The notes: generated from the letters alone by a model not told the origin. 64,000 nucleotides of DNA from Oryzias latipes (GCF_002234675.1 NC_019859.2:6727240-6791239), one strand, 5' to 3'. Shown: positions 23,701 to 38,700, counted from the stretch's first letter. Made by a program: numbers and translations.

Positions 23701-26700
23701 CGCCGTTAAGCCCCCATTGGAGGTGATGGAACTTCCAGCTGACATGCTGGCTCCTGACACCCCAACACCTAGTAAAGCTCCCGTTAGACCCCCTCCCACT
23801 CCAGCACCAACTCCTTTAGGCAGGGGGAGCGGACCAGACACCAACGGGTAGGGCACGTCTGCTCGCCTCTGAATACGACGATATCGCTGACTTTGTCTGT
23901 TCACCTGAAAAGAATATCATACAACCCAAAAAATAAGAGTTTGGCTGATTTCAAACCTTCATCTGAACACAAATAAGATTGTTTCTTATACACTTTACAA
24001 GTTTAAACTTGATTTAAAATGTAAGATTTAGAATAAAACCACCTCTTCTGAGATAAACTCCAATAAAGTGCTGACAGAAGGAAATGGTACATTTGGAAAT
24101 AATAAAAGTAGGTATCAAATACGGCCAACTTAAAGGAGCGATTTTTCATCCCATTTCTCAAGGTTTTGGGCCACTTTTCTTTTTTTACAAAGTATGTTTC
24201 CATTTGTTTTGTTGATACGTTTTTTAGTTATGTTTACTTTTATATTATTTTTAATCCGGCACATCACTGAAGCTGGATGTACAGCTGGGAGATTTATTGA
24301 TTTTTTTGAATTATATTGAACCTGAAGTTTATGAGGGCGCTTAAAGATTTAACACTGATTTTACTATTTCAGTTTGGTATGGCACGTGAGATACCATAGT
24401 AGTTGTTATTGCTTTCCTGATAGCATGACAGGAGGGGTCTGATTACTGGTCCCTCCATATCCACTTAAAAACAGCTTTTATAATGCATACTTGTGCAGAA
24501 CAGAGTGGCTTTTGGTGATTACTCCTGCTGGCTGCCAGTCGTGCTTGCGAGTCATGGCTTGTCTGCATCAAGAAGGCCTAGGATTTATTTGTATTCTTTT
24601 GTTGCAACATTTGGTTGTCACATTGAATCTAGGGGGCCGTGGGTTTTGGAGTAGATCTGCGCTTTCTTTTGAGTGCATCCTAAATTGTCTTACAGGCACA
24701 ATCTTCAAGCAGCTCCTTTGGCGATAGAGCAGGTGGATCCATTTGTCCTCATGTTTGGAAGCTATTTTTTTCCTGATCTGAATGAATCTCATATTCCCTG
24801 TTTATAGGTTTACGGCTCTTGTCCTGTTTTGTGTTCATAGCATAACCAAACTGTTCTGGTGGTGCCATAAAATACAACCAGAGAGATCACAGCAAACTAA
24901 CAATCTGGATTTAAGGGGTCAAAAAGTCTCAGATTTTTTTTTTAAAGGAAAATTGAAAATTGAATTTAGTCTAAAATAAATCTGAGGTTCAATTTTTTCT
25001 CCATTTTCTCCATTGTCAGCTTTTCAGTTAGAATTTTTGTCTTTTGAAACTCTGTATCACAAAGCACACCTGGATAGCAAACTCACCTGTGTCATGTTCT
25101 GGTAATCGATGAGGTAGCAGAAACCAAGCGGTGTCAGGTCAAGGCAGTTCTGCTGCCGGTTGTGGCCGTTCTCAATGGCAATGGCCACTTCCATGTCGTA
25201 TGGAGTCCAGCTTCCTGCATCGTTTTCCCACTCCCACTGCCAGCCCTGACCTGGTGCCGAGGCGGGATCATAAAAACTCCTCCGCACTGGACGTATCGTA
25301 CCTGAAAGAAAAAAGGTATGACAGATGAATAAATAACAACTCACTCACCACAGTTATGTCATTTTGACAAAGCACAACCAAAAATGAGGTTAACATGGAG
25401 GGTCCACATTACACCATATTCAAGTTGTCCTGCATCCATCTGCCTTAAAAGAAATTGCTCGTCTTTCTGCATATTCTGACGTATCAAGAAGGCTCTTCTT
25501 TTTGCCAACATGGCCGTGAGACGCTGCACCTCCTTCAGCCTTCTCCAAAAGACTTTAGAGACATCCCTCATGTTCATGTCCAGGTTGTGTTCTCCAGACG
25601 TTAAGCAGCCCATTTACAACAGTAGCTGCTGCAGAGACCTATGCATACCTGCATTTACAACCAAAACCAATAATCTCGTATCTCTGCAAGGGAAGCCGAA
25701 ACCAACCGAACGGGAAACTTCCAAGTGTATCTGGTGTCTTTTGCTACATGTTAAAACAGATGCAACGAAAACAAGGCGTGTCATTAGAAGAATTTCAAAC
25801 AAAGTAGGACTGATAGGTGAATAAAGTAGCAGAAGCCCCCAAAAACATGACTTAAATGCAAGAAAAATGTCAAGATCTGACCATATAAATTGGAATCTTT
25901 CCTATACTGCTAAAAGAAAGTCAGCTTTTGAAGAATATATTTGCCAAAAGTGAAAAAAGCCTCACAGTTGCTTTGATGCAGATGTTCTGTAGTTTGATCC
26001 CCAGAGAAGAAGCTTACCACCATAAACCACACAGAGCCACATGTGTGCTCTCTCAGATCTTCTCATTTCTGCTCATAATTAAAGGAAATAAGTGTAGCTT
26101 CACTGAGCCCCACAAGGAGTTGCTTCTGGTGCAAATATGCAGACCAGAGAAGCAGCTGTGGGACAGGAGCTGGGTTAGGGACGCTGAACATCACGTTTCT
26201 GTTTATCACACAAAATTCACATTATAGAACATTACATGGTGCAATACAGTCTGTCTCTCAGCAGTGTGAAAGCAGTATAATTGCTTATGGTTTGTGTCAT
26301 TTCATGCCAAAACCAAGAGAGGCTGGTTTTGAGGCCTTCTACTCCAGTAGAAAATAAAATAAAAGGAGGGACCTGATGGCTCTAATGCTGTTGAAATAAA
26401 AGATTTAATTAAAAAAAATGTACAAACACCAGTCAATTGAATGCACAAAAGAGCAATAGGAGGTGATGAGAGAACATAAATAAATGTATTTGTGAGCTTG
26501 ATTTTAGGGCAGAAACCTTCTGTTCCAGACAAAGGAATGTGTTTCAAGAGTTCCATAGGGAGAATCTACTGCTGTAGCCTTCAGGAAGATAAATATCAAC
26601 GCTCATGTGACAGAGTTCCGTTTTGCCGAGAAAGAAACTTGTGGCTGTAAATCTTTTTGTGTGGAGGCCTTTATTTTTGCAGTTTCTGCAGAGCTATTCC

Positions 26701-29700
26701 TCTTTTGACCTGGCAAAAGAGGAAAAGGAAACGCCACCTCAACCCAGATGCTGAGTTTTCCCACTGAGTTGCTGATGCTGAAGATTTCATGGGAAGCCAG
26801 GGAACGGCCCCCCTACCATGCAAGACGGCTGACCCCAACATGTGTTTGCCTGCTGGTTAATGTGCACGAATGTGTGTGTTAGTGTGTGTGTGTGTGTGCA
26901 TAAGGAGGGGCCAGAGAACAATGAGGACCAGATGGCTGGTCGTCTTCTCCACCTGCTTCAGGACATGCAGCTGAGTTTAGAGGCAGCATCATTCCTTCAC
27001 ATGCTACCGTGTGACTTTCTTGTGATTTTTATAAACTTTTATAAACTACTCAATGACTTGAGGACCCGCTCAGATAAAACAATGTTTTTGGTGTTTTTTT
27101 CACATGTTCTTGTGGCATTTTTCTGATGATGGAGGACATAAATTGTACTTCGTTTTCAAACGGAGCAAATGAATACAGTGAATAATAATAATAATACATT
27201 TTATTTATAATGCACTTTTCATTAAATTAAACCTCAAAATGCTACAATAAATGAATAAAACTCAATTAAAAAGAAAGAATGTGCACATTTTAATACAAAA
27301 CTAACTGAAAACTATAAAAGTAGCACTTAAAAAGCAAAAAATAAAACTATCAGCATCATGGGATTTTTTAAATAGAAATGTGTTAAAAGGGGCTTAAAAA
27401 GAGTCCAGGCTCTGTGATGTTCTGAGATTGATAGAAAAGGGAGTTCCAGAGCCGTGGTGCAGCAGAACAGCATGCTCTGTCTCCCATCGTGCGGAGCCTG
27501 GTGGAGGGGACCTGAAGAAGGAAGCTGCCTGATGAACGAAGGGTACGAGTATGTTTGTGGGGAATCAGGAGTTCCTGGAGGTATAGTGGTGCCTGACCGG
27601 TCATGCATTTGTAGGTAATGATGAGAAGTTTGTATTCAATCCGGGATGAAACAGGAAGCCAGTGCAGCGATTTCAGGATGGGTGTGAGGTGTTCATATTT
27701 CCTGACTCCTTTAAGGATTCTGGCTGCGCTGTTTTGGATGTACTGAAGTTTTTTTTTAAATATTTTTGTTGGGAATGCCAGAAAAAAGGGAGTTGCAGTA
27801 GTCCAGCCTTGAGGAGATAAAGGCATGGAGGACAAGTGTTTCTGCGTCGGGAAGTGATAGAAGGGGCCGGAGTTTGGAGATGTTTCGTAGGTGGTGGAAT
27901 GAGGTCTTGTATAGATCCTTTATGTGGTTGTTAAAGTTTAACTGTGGGTCAAACCGTACTCCTAGGTTGGTGACTGAGGAGGAAACAGTGACGATCTGAC
28001 TATCGAAAGTGAACTGGAATATTGAGGAGGAATGAATCTGCTGGGGGGTGCCAACAAGGAGTGCCTCGGTTTTGCTGCTGTTTAGACGTGTCATCAGTAA
28101 ACATGGCTTTTCCTTCCATTGTTATGCTGATGACACACAGACCTACATAAAAACTGCTCCAAACTCCACTGCAGCTCCATCCCATCTCACTGCATGCCTT
28201 GAGGAGATCAAGGTATGGATGAGCAGCAATTTCCTACAGCTGTTTGACAAGACCTTATTTGTTATAAAAAAAAAAACACGCAGAAAATACACTGGGCGGG
28301 CCACAAGCTCTCTGCTCTGTTCCATTCTGATGCATTCACTTGCAGAAAAACTCATGTAGATCTTTTTTTTCTTTGCCGAGCTGGCATCTGGCTCCGACCT
28401 ACAGCTGGATGGCTCCAATTTTGGCTCGCCATTTTTGTTACATCGGTAATGTTAGCTTGGGTTTGTGAGGAGCTGTAAGCCAGCGGGAGAGAATGTAAAC
28501 AGAGAGCTCTCACCAATGGGGAGGTGTTGCTCTATGCCAACAGTCCTACCTACAATTCAGACGGATATTTCTAATGAACCACTACCGCTCTGCAGAAACT
28601 ATGTCCTAGTTTCTATTTTGGCCAAAAAAGATATAAATCATAATTTATAGATCCCTGGAAGCACTTTTATAATAGCTTTAAAAGATGACCAGAGATGATC
28701 TTTCAGATTTACAAAAAAAAAAGCACATTCAAAAAATGAACCCGTATTTACTATTAAAAACAGAGGAAGGAACAAGGCATTTTAAATGTTCTGAAAATGG
28801 AAAGGTACAAGGACTGAAAAGAATTAGCCACCAGGTAAACAAAAGTTCAGAAAACCTGAAGAGACCAAGACTAAAGACTACTTTGAAGGATTAGCAGAAA
28901 ACCTTAATCGTGGCCCCAGAAACTTGTGCAGAGTTATAATAAAATTAAACCACTTAGAAAACATGCTGTAAGTTCAATTTTCAGATGCTATATTAAAACC
29001 GATGTTTGTTTTTTTCAATGCAGTAACAACAACAAACAGCTCAGAAGATACTAATGTCCAATCAGAGTACCGTAAATTCCGGACTACAAAGCGCACCCGA
29101 TTACTAGCCGCACCCACCCATTTTCACGTGTTTAACTACTTTTATACATACACAAGCCGCGTCGGAGTACAAGCCGCATGTATTAGGCGACACTGTCATC
29201 CTGCAAATCTCGTCCTGACTCCCAGAGTAAATGTGATTCATTAGCACACAGTGGGTGGAGTCAGCTTTGCCTCAGGCTCATGTATTTGAGCATATCTACA
29301 TCTGCCAAACAGCATGGAACTCTATTCTGTTCACAAGTTCCTCAGTTAAGGTTTTTTTTATTCATGTTTTTATTTATTTATTTTTTGTAACTTATTGACA
29401 ATCTAGGTATCATACATAAAATTACAAACAGTAACCATATAATCAACATTACATCCCTCAGTTATGATGAGGAAATTTACATCCGCGATTCCCCATTTCC
29501 CATGAGTCTTAGGGGCTAAAGGCGGGGCCAATGCCGGGCTCGCCATTCTGTTGTACGTGTTTAAGAATGAGCAAGTATCAGCAGTGCATGGAGGGGTGAA
29601 CGGGTAAAGCTCTCCTTCCGCTTGTGTCGCGGCAGCGTTATGAGAGTAACAGGGCTGGTTAAAAAACACACTAGTAAAATAAAGCAGCGGCGCCTGAAAA

Positions 29701-32700
29701 GCGCGCGCCTCAGCGCGATACGCGCCTCAGCGCGATACGCGCGCCTCCTCGCGGCGCGTGGGTCAGAAGTTTCCTTCCACAACAAACACTGTTGTTCCGC
29801 GGACGCCTCGAGTAAGCCATGGCTGCAGCCTGCAGAATGGCTCGACGCCTCTGCGCTCCCGCGCGCTCCATGTATCCCGTTCCTATCTACTCCGACAGCT
29901 CTGGCCAGGGCGGCTTCAAGGAGGAGCGCTTCGTCCCCATTGCGCCGGTGAACGGAGCAAATCGTGTCTGTGCAGAGCAATCGGACTTAATACTGTACGT
30001 TTTGTGTATGAGGGGCGGATGCGTTGTTACGTGTGGGAGCCTTCAGACTGCCATCGGCCCCGCAGCTCACACGACACGCAGTCTCCAGCTCACACGGAGG
30101 CTGTGAGCGTTTCAATGCAAAACTCCGCTCAGTCCTTAGAAACCGTTAAAACGACCACGTCAATTTGTGTTTCCAGTCGTGTCCCGACAAAATAAAGGCT
30201 GATGTTATTCTCACATATTTACGTGCAGCCAGCCGAGTCACTATGACTCAGAGGTAAATTCACTCCATGCGCTGTTCTCTCCGTCACGCAGCTGACCGGC
30301 TTTTCCAAACCCGTTGGTGATGGTGGATTTTTTCACGCTGCTTTTAACGATTGCTTTTAACTTGAAAGCTTCATCATATTGTAGTGGCGATCACGTGCAC
30401 GTTGGGTCTAATGGCACCAAGGGATTCTGGGATGCGGCCGGGCATGCGTGTTTCGTTTTGTTGAACCATGACTGAAGTGTCTAAGACCTGAAGTCAACTC
30501 CATGCTGTTTGGCTGCTTAGAGGTGTGTTAAAAAACAAATGACTTGCGCTTGGTGGTAGATAGAGAATTCAAACCATTCACTGTGTCTGAAAATATGCAC
30601 ATCGGGGCCGCTAAGGAAAACCATAAATTAGCCGCGTCACTGAATAAGCCGCACGGCTGTAAGCGCTGAAAAAAGTAGCGGCTTATAGTCCGGTAATTAC
30701 GGTACTTGTAAAAAGTTTGGAGCCTTCCCTGGGGAAGAAATTGCAAGAAAAAAAGTCATACATCCAAAACTAGAAGTTCTCAAAAACAGCAATCACATCA
30801 TAGCACATTAAGCTGCATTCATGTTTAAAGGGCCTATACCATACAATTTCAATTTTTGTAAGCTTTTAGTTGTATTATACTGTTCATTCATCACAAAAAG
30901 AAATGCCGAAGCACTATTTTGATCCGTTCATATATTTCTGAGTATTCCCCCTAAAAACCTGCGCTCTGAGCACCAGCCCTTCCCAACCCACCAAAACAAG
31001 TGGATTCTTGCATTGCGACATACATATTTAAGTGAGAACAGCCCCTTCCAGCTCCGCCCCAAGGATAACACCCACCCAATTTCTCCATGGAGCTAGCAGT
31101 GATTGGCAAAAAACGTTTTGTTTTTTTACACAATTTGCACATCCATCTTTGCAAATTTTGGATGCTGTTTATTTACGTGGGCGAGACGCAGACACGCTGC
31201 AGAGGCCGAATCTAGGTTGACGCCATGAAATGGGCGCCACCCACACGGAGCAAAAGTAGAGCTGGGCGATATGGACAGAAAAGAAAATCCCCAATTTTTT
31301 TATTCCAAATACGATTTCCAATTTTAATCAATTTTCTTCTCTCTGCATTTACTTTCTTTAACAAAAATGACAAATGGCAGATTATATTTAACAAAACCCA
31401 TTTTATTTGCACAAACTAGGAATCAAGAGAATTTGCTGTGATCATTTACTTTGAGCAGCAGTGTTTAAGTGATTCTCAAAAAATTCTTAGTTTAACAATG
31501 AAGGATGTTGCCTGAGTCATTGACTTTTAATGATGAGATCATGCTGAAAAACTGTGCAGCCTCGGTAAGAAAGCTTACTTTGGAACAACACTGCAGCTGC
31601 TGCCGTCTGTCTTCATTTTCCGTTTTTTTTTCCGATTCCTCTGCGTGCCTCCCTCTGGATTGCTCTAAACTTCATCACATGACGCTGTCAGGCATCATGA
31701 GTGCCTGTGGCGCTGACGTCTGTTCAGAATTGCAGTTATGAGCTGATTCATTGCAGGAAGTCCACTCTGTTGTCAGCGTATTGTTGTAGTAAATTAACGG
31801 CTCGGCATTTGGGGTTTAGAATCCAGTAAAACTTAAAGAGCCGTTGAGGAGCAGCTTCGATCTCGAGCCCCTCATCCTCTCTGTAACCCAACCCGCAGAG
31901 TTTCAAAACAACTGCTCTTGGAGTAACCCCCCACTTTCTCCCAGTTTACTTTAAGAGAACTCTATTCAGAGTAAGGTTTTGGTCTGAAGCCGGTTGTATT
32001 AGGAGTTTTTTTATTCAACTAAAACTCTGGCCGACTGTGACCAACATCACTTAGTTTGGTCCATCCATAAAGGCCCACTCTGAGGAAAATCGTGTTTTTG
32101 GTGTTCATAAACACACTCTTATGGCATTTTTCAAATGACGGATGAAATATAAATTAGGAAAATTTAGCTCAAAATTGCATTTCTGAGTATTTCGTTATTC
32201 AAATTGTTGTGAATCAGAAGCAGAGAAAAAAAAAAGTCACTTGAATAAGAATGTATTTGTGATGTTGAAAACAGGCTGGTCCTAGAAAATGCCTTTCTTT
32301 AAATTTTGGCTAAAAACAGCAAAGCCAAGACCAAGACACGCTTAAAACATCTCAAAAGATGATCGAAGCAAGACCAATAAAAAAAAAAACAGCTTTTTGT
32401 TTTGGTTTGCCATCCACCAGTAAGTGGAAAAAAAAGCTTGAGATTTAATAATGAGTTTGAGCAATCACCAAAATAGTTAAATTTAAGGCCATTTACAACA
32501 GAATTTACTTTCCATTTCACTGCCAAATTGGTAAAATACTCAGCAAGGTTCAAATAAAGTCTTTCCACTAGTCTCAACCAAGGAAAGAACGACTGAAAAT
32601 AATAGTTTTTAAAGGTAATACATACAGATTTTTCTACGATTGAGACAAAGGCCTTTTAGAGACTTTGCAAAAGCGCAAACGCCAACGTTTTTGTATAGGA

Positions 32701-35700
32701 TGTCACTTAGATACCGTCAAAGCTTTGGATAAACAGAAGTGATCACACCAGAGCTGTTCCAAGCAAGAGTCTTCTACACCTGGACCGCTCCACCTCTGCA
32801 AGTCGTTCAACCGTGCTGGAGCACAAAACGGAGTGATTACACTGGCCAAATGAACCATAAAACCAAAGAAACGGCATGGATTTCTATGTGCTTCTTCATT
32901 TCTCGTGTTCAGCACTTTGTGTCAGCTGCTGTTGATTGAAAGTGAAATATGAATAAAGATGAGTTGAGTTGAGGTGCAGAGAATGTTGTTTTTAGATTTT
33001 TGTGATGTATTCAAAAGCCTAAAAGAAAGAATAGGCAAAACTAAAAACTGTTGTTTTTAAAAACAGTTTACTATCGAATATTTATTTTGAGATTTTTTTA
33101 CGGTCTAAATCAGCCTTCTGGATTGAATTAATCCCTAATTGTAATACTTAGTATTTAGAAAGAATAAATTAGACATTACAAAAAAGTTGTAAAAAACAAT
33201 CATAGCAGAAACATCTAAACACAGATTCCACTGGCATTAAAAGTAAAAACAAATATTTAGTTCCCTTATCAATAAAGGAATATGTTGAGGTAGAAAAAGA
33301 TTTGTTATCATAACACAGTTTTACTTGCTTAGTTCAAGGTACTATTTCTTTTCCATCTTGTTCTGATCATTGTCGTGTATTGTGTTGTGTTTACTGCGTC
33401 TTAGCGTCTTTCTCTGATTTAGTGAGACAGATCTCATTAAACATCACTTGGACCAAACCAACAATAGACCTCTTGATGCAATGCATATTTCTGCTAATAA
33501 TATTTTTAAACAATAGCACAACATTTAAATTAATTAGCAAAGTGTTTGTTAAGAAACAGACAAAACATTTGTTATGTAAATAATGGATGAACCTCGAGTA
33601 AATGTAATCTTTTATTTTATATTGAAGTTATTCTCTCTTTTTGCCATAGCAACAGGTACAAAGAGAAAAACAAAGTTATCTGATCAAAAAACAAAACCAG
33701 ATTGTGTTCTGTCCCAAAGGATCCCCCAGCCCATAATGTGATGCTGCTTTCAGAGGTCTAATCATTGCATCCTGTAGAATAAAATGAAGTTTTAATCCCA
33801 GTTTCCTGATGTTTTCCCTCTCTGTACCTGTTCTGTCCTCCTTCATATTTTGGAAAAATACCCCCCCCCACCATGCCTTCTACCTTCTGCTGAACTCTCC
33901 TCACCCATCTCCCCTTTGACTTTCCATGCTGCTTCCTCCCTTTAATACCCTCTCTGTCTCCCCCCCCCCCCCCCCCCCCCCCATTTTTGTGCGACTTTCA
34001 AAGAGTCGGGTCCCTTGAGCCTTGGGGTCAGAGTCGATTTTCAGCTTCAGAGAGTGTGAGAGAACAGACAAAATAAAGGAGTCAAAGAAGAAGACGAAAA
34101 GAGAGAGGGATCAGAGGAAGAGAAACATAAAACACACACGGGAAAGAGTGAGACCAAATCGGCAAAAGTTACTTTACGCATGTAACGGTACTACAGCCAG
34201 TGATTCTTAAGGTAGCATGTTTTACGGAAGCCTGAGATGACTTTGTCCAAACACTATAGGTTCTAGTTTGAATGAGTTTGGATTCCTGACAAAAACCTCA
34301 TACATTATGTTAAAAAGGATTTAGTTTAAATGTTTCTCTGGCTTCCTTATTTATTTTTTATAATGATTTGTTCCATATGTAATCAGTGGAGAGAAGTGGG
34401 TTGTTCCATCGTCACATGAAGTTGAAAGGGTGAAACAATTGAGAATGAAATAAACAAAAAAAGTGACCAGATAGAAAATATTAATCATTTATTCATATGC
34501 ATTTCTTCTGTCATAAATGTTTAGTTTAATTTGAAAGTGGTGTTAAATGATCGTTGCCTCCCTGAAAACTATTCTTGCTCCATTAGATTTTGTTTTAGAC
34601 TAAAATGACCAATTCTGTCTGTTTTTGTGATATTGACCTCCTGTTCTTGTTTTAAGGGCTCAGGTCATACAAATCATTGAAATGATCTTCTTTTTATTTA
34701 TTTAAAAAAAAAACATGAAATAGCCTCTGTGGCACAAATCTATAATACATTTTCTGAGATAACAATACATTATTTACACGCAACTACGTACTGTACTTAA
34801 TTTAAATGGACGAAACCAGAATGTGGTGTTTGGTGCAGACACACCTTTCCTTTCTGGCTTTACCTGCGGTTGTAGAAGCCGCATTAATACAGTAAACTAG
34901 ACTGTTGTTTACGAAAATGTTCGCCGACACTCCCTACTCGTTTTGTTGTCATCACAATCCACCCTGGTCTCCGGGGAGTCCCCCCACCTTCAGCCACCCT
35001 CTACCGTGACCCCCATGCCCCAGGCTTTGTGGGGGTCTGGGAATGTGGCTGCCTTAGTGAGGCCAGCTGGTTACAGAGGAGAGGAGAAAGATGCCCCACA
35101 ACCTCTGAATAGGAGCCCTTAAAAGGGAACCCATGACAAGTTTGTCTTTAAAAGCTTCAATTTCATCTTTTAAGCTAGCAGTCCTGATCAAACCCAAAGT
35201 CCGGTCTATCTGAGACATGTTCTGACCATCTTCTTCTTTCTCTTTCGGCTTTTCCCATCAGGGGTCGCCACAGCGAAACAACCATAAGTGGGTCAAACCC
35301 AATGCCCAGTCTAAATGAAGCATATTCCGATAATAACTGGACCCAAGCCCGATCTAATTGACGTCTTCCAACCATAACTGGATCAACCCCGAAACCTGGT
35401 CTAACTGAGACCGTTCTGACAGATAAAAACCTAAAATATGAATCAATGTTAATTTCATTATTTTTTTCCCCCCATTCATTTTCTATTCCGTTTATTCCCT
35501 TTCGGGGTGAAGGGGCTGCCGGAGCCTATCCCGGCCACTTGTGGGCGAAGGCAGGGGACACCCTGGACAGGTCGCCAGTCTGTCGCAGGGTAAAATGTCC
35601 ACAATCACACACCCATGCACTCTCACACTCACACCTATGGACAATTTAGAGTAACCAATTAACCTTTGAAGCATGTTTTTGGATGGTGGGAGGAAGCCGG

Positions 35701-38700
35701 AGATCCCAGAGAGAACCCACGCATACACGGGGACAACATGCAAACTCCACACAGAAAGGTCCCCCATTGATGTTGTGTTTTTCACTTGAACCGGGAGCCT
35801 TCTTGCCGTGAGGCAAGAGCGCTACCCACTGCGCCACCGTGCAGCCATGTTTATTTCAATCACTTATAATAATAAGTGGAATCCAATCCTATTCAGTACA
35901 TTCAAAAAATGTTATGTTTTAAAATAGTGTGTTGAAAACGTCTGTTCTGTGCATGTTCATTTCAATAGATGTGAGATCTGATTTCTTTTCTGCCTTTTAT
36001 TTATTATTTTATTTCCTTACCTTAAATTAATTATTAATTACTAGTAGGTGCATTAAAGGCCTATGTTTGTGTGTGTGTGTGTGTGTGTGGGTGTGTGCCT
36101 GTTTGTTGTCTTGTAAATTTTAAGTTCTTTTTGTCTTGTTTTGATATATGTAAAACTCAGCTGTATCTGTCGGTTATTTATTTATTTGCTTGTTTTGTTG
36201 TATTTTGAGGACCCCCTTGAAAACGAGATGACACATCTCAAGGGGCTTATCCTCTAAACAAATAAATTGAAATTGAAATTGAGATAAAAGTCACTCCGTA
36301 CGTTTTTGTCCATGTTATAAATGTTCTGTGTTAGAGTGGCACTGACTGAAGGTGATAATGAGCTTCAGGGGTTATGCAGGATTATTTACATGATATATAT
36401 TATAGATATAAAGCTGTCTGTGGTATTTAGAGAAAGAGTTAAGCTCAGAAAGTTTTGTCCTCTTGTGAGAATAAGTTCATAAAAACACACATTTTGAAAA
36501 GTGATTAAAACTGCAGAGCCAGAGGGCATAAGTGGAACTCTTCAGTTTGATGTTTTGGTCAAAACCATCGGATCTATTATGAGTTCTGAGAGTCTCACGG
36601 CCTCGTCAGTGGACTCACATCTGTTCAGGAACGCCCAACAATGAGGAAGGATGGAAAGGATGGGAGAATACACTCTCCCAGATTATCGCACTCCATCAGC
36701 CATGACCACGCCCCCGACATGCCTGCAAACACAACACGCTCACACATCGCCCCTGCTCTCCCATGAAGAAGCAAAAAGGCCCCCGGGACTTTTGTCAAAA
36801 TCACTCCTAAAAGAGAGTGGGGGGAGGAGAAGGGTGAGAGAGCTCAGGATGGTCTGTCTGTTCATTAGGGCGAGAAATATTCCCTTCTGCAGAGAGTCAA
36901 GGTCTCCCAGCTCCTCGTCTTTGTGCGGGGAGTGTGCAGCTGCTGTGTGCTGGCATGTGTGTGTCCGTGTGCGTTGCTGCGAGTGTGTAACGGCTCGAGA
37001 ATGCAGCCAACGCAGAGCTGGGATGGTCATTTACAGCTGTTGGAGACCATCATTCTGCTGGATCTTCACCAAACAATGACTCACACTGGAGCAGGGCGAT
37101 ATGACCCGAAAAAACTAAATCCCTGGTCATTTTCAAACAAAATGTCACAATTTTTTCAATTTTCCTAAGTATAAAAAACAGAAATCTATGAGTCTTTTAG
37201 ACCCTTAAATAAATGTCTTTTGTTTGTTCTGAATTATCTGGTTTTTCTCTGGTGCTGTGACCACAACTGTACTGTATCATAGAAGCTATTCCATCAGTGC
37301 TTTAAAAGACCCTTTCGGATTAAAATAGCTTTTTGGTGTTTTAAACATGTTCTTGTGGCATTTTTCTGATGTCGGAAGACATTTATAAAGATAATTAGGA
37401 TTAAGTTGGCATTTCTGAACATTTATTTTTTTAAAGCGTGAATCAGGAGCAGGCAGAAAAAATGCTATGTAGAAAATAAAAATCACATTTGTTGTGTAGA
37501 AGCTACAGTTGGCGGGCCACAAGCTCTGTGCTCCACTCCATTCCGATACATCCATTTGTAGACGTAGATCCATGAACGTCGCTGGCTATAAAATTGTACA
37601 GCTGGATAGTTCTGATATTTTTGTTGCACCGCCAAGGTTAGGTTGGGGTTGTGAGGGGCTGTAAGATAGCGGGAGAGCCTGTAAACAGAGAGCTCTCAGT
37701 AACAGAAAAGGGGATGGAAGGGGCAGGGTTGCTTTATGCTAACGGTCACAAGTCAGTAAGTAATTTACTGCTGCTCTGCAGAAACTATGTCCTGAAAAAC
37801 CATGCATTGTCAAAAAATGACAATCATAATTAAGAGACAACTGGGAACACTTTTCCAATGGATCAAAAAATGATTGGAACGGGTCTTTCAATAGGTAAAA
37901 AGTAAATACATTAAGATCACGGAAAAGCAAAAGTTAAGTGCCTTCTGGAAATCGGGGCCATAAAGACAATCCAAGAACCTTTTCCAACAACTCAGACGTA
38001 CAACAAAATCTACTTTGTGAATTTATTCTGATGACCAAATATTTTCCTGAGACAAAAAAAAAACAAACCAAACAAACCTGAGTCTTGGAATGTAGACACG
38101 GCGTGATGTGCCTCCCAGCTAACAGAAAGAGTGAACATTGCTTACTGCTGTATTGAAAGATAGATAGTAGAAGTGTTTTTCTTTTTTTTCTTGGAAGGTT
38201 GAGCAAGCAAAATATCACCCTGTTGAGTGAACAGCACAACAGGAATGAATATGCGCTGCAACTCATCTAGACAATCAAAAAAATATATGTAATGTATATA
38301 CAGTGCCTTGCAAAAGTATCCCCCCCCCCCCCCCCCCTGGATGTTTGTTCCTTTTGTTGTTTTCTTTAGTCACTCACAATCAATTAAATTTGTTTTTCCT
38401 CACAAAAAGAAAGTTACTAGAAAAAAACCTTCAATGTCAATGTGAACACAGACTTCTACAAAGTAATGTCAATGAAAAAAAAAAGACAATTGCAGGGCTC
38501 CAGACTGCGACCAATTGGTCGCATTTTGCGACCAAAATTTGAGAGTGTGCGACTGAATTTTACATCCAGTCGCACATGTGCGACCAGTAAATTTGCCTCC
38601 CCCACCCTTCGTATTTTTTATACATCAAACGTGGAAGGGGCACGTCAATGATCAATGAAATAATCAATGAGACGCAAGCCACACGGACGCAGGCAGACAC

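Larger units (their letters stand above)
27061..28703 (+). repeat. Family 1 repeat copy split by a LINE insertion
   Basis: The left part (27061-27178: GACCCGCT..., TTTTTGGTG, TTCTTGTGGCATTTTTCTGA) matches the start of the complete copy at 37305-37888. The right part (28262-28703: GGGCGGGCCACAAGCTCTCT, GAGGAGCTGTAAGCCAGCGG, CTGCAGAAACTATGTCCT) matches its remainder. Between them lies the L2 fragment. The repeat was therefore present first. Confidence 0.6.

Noticed and set aside
29561-30195. Overlapping frames in the GC-rich transposon core
   Set aside because: High GC lengthens chance frames; no recognisable protein, although part of the DNA is shared with another element.
36651-37079. 142-codon plus-strand frame
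   Set aside because: Cys/Arg-rich composition from GTGT-rich DNA; no splice or family support.
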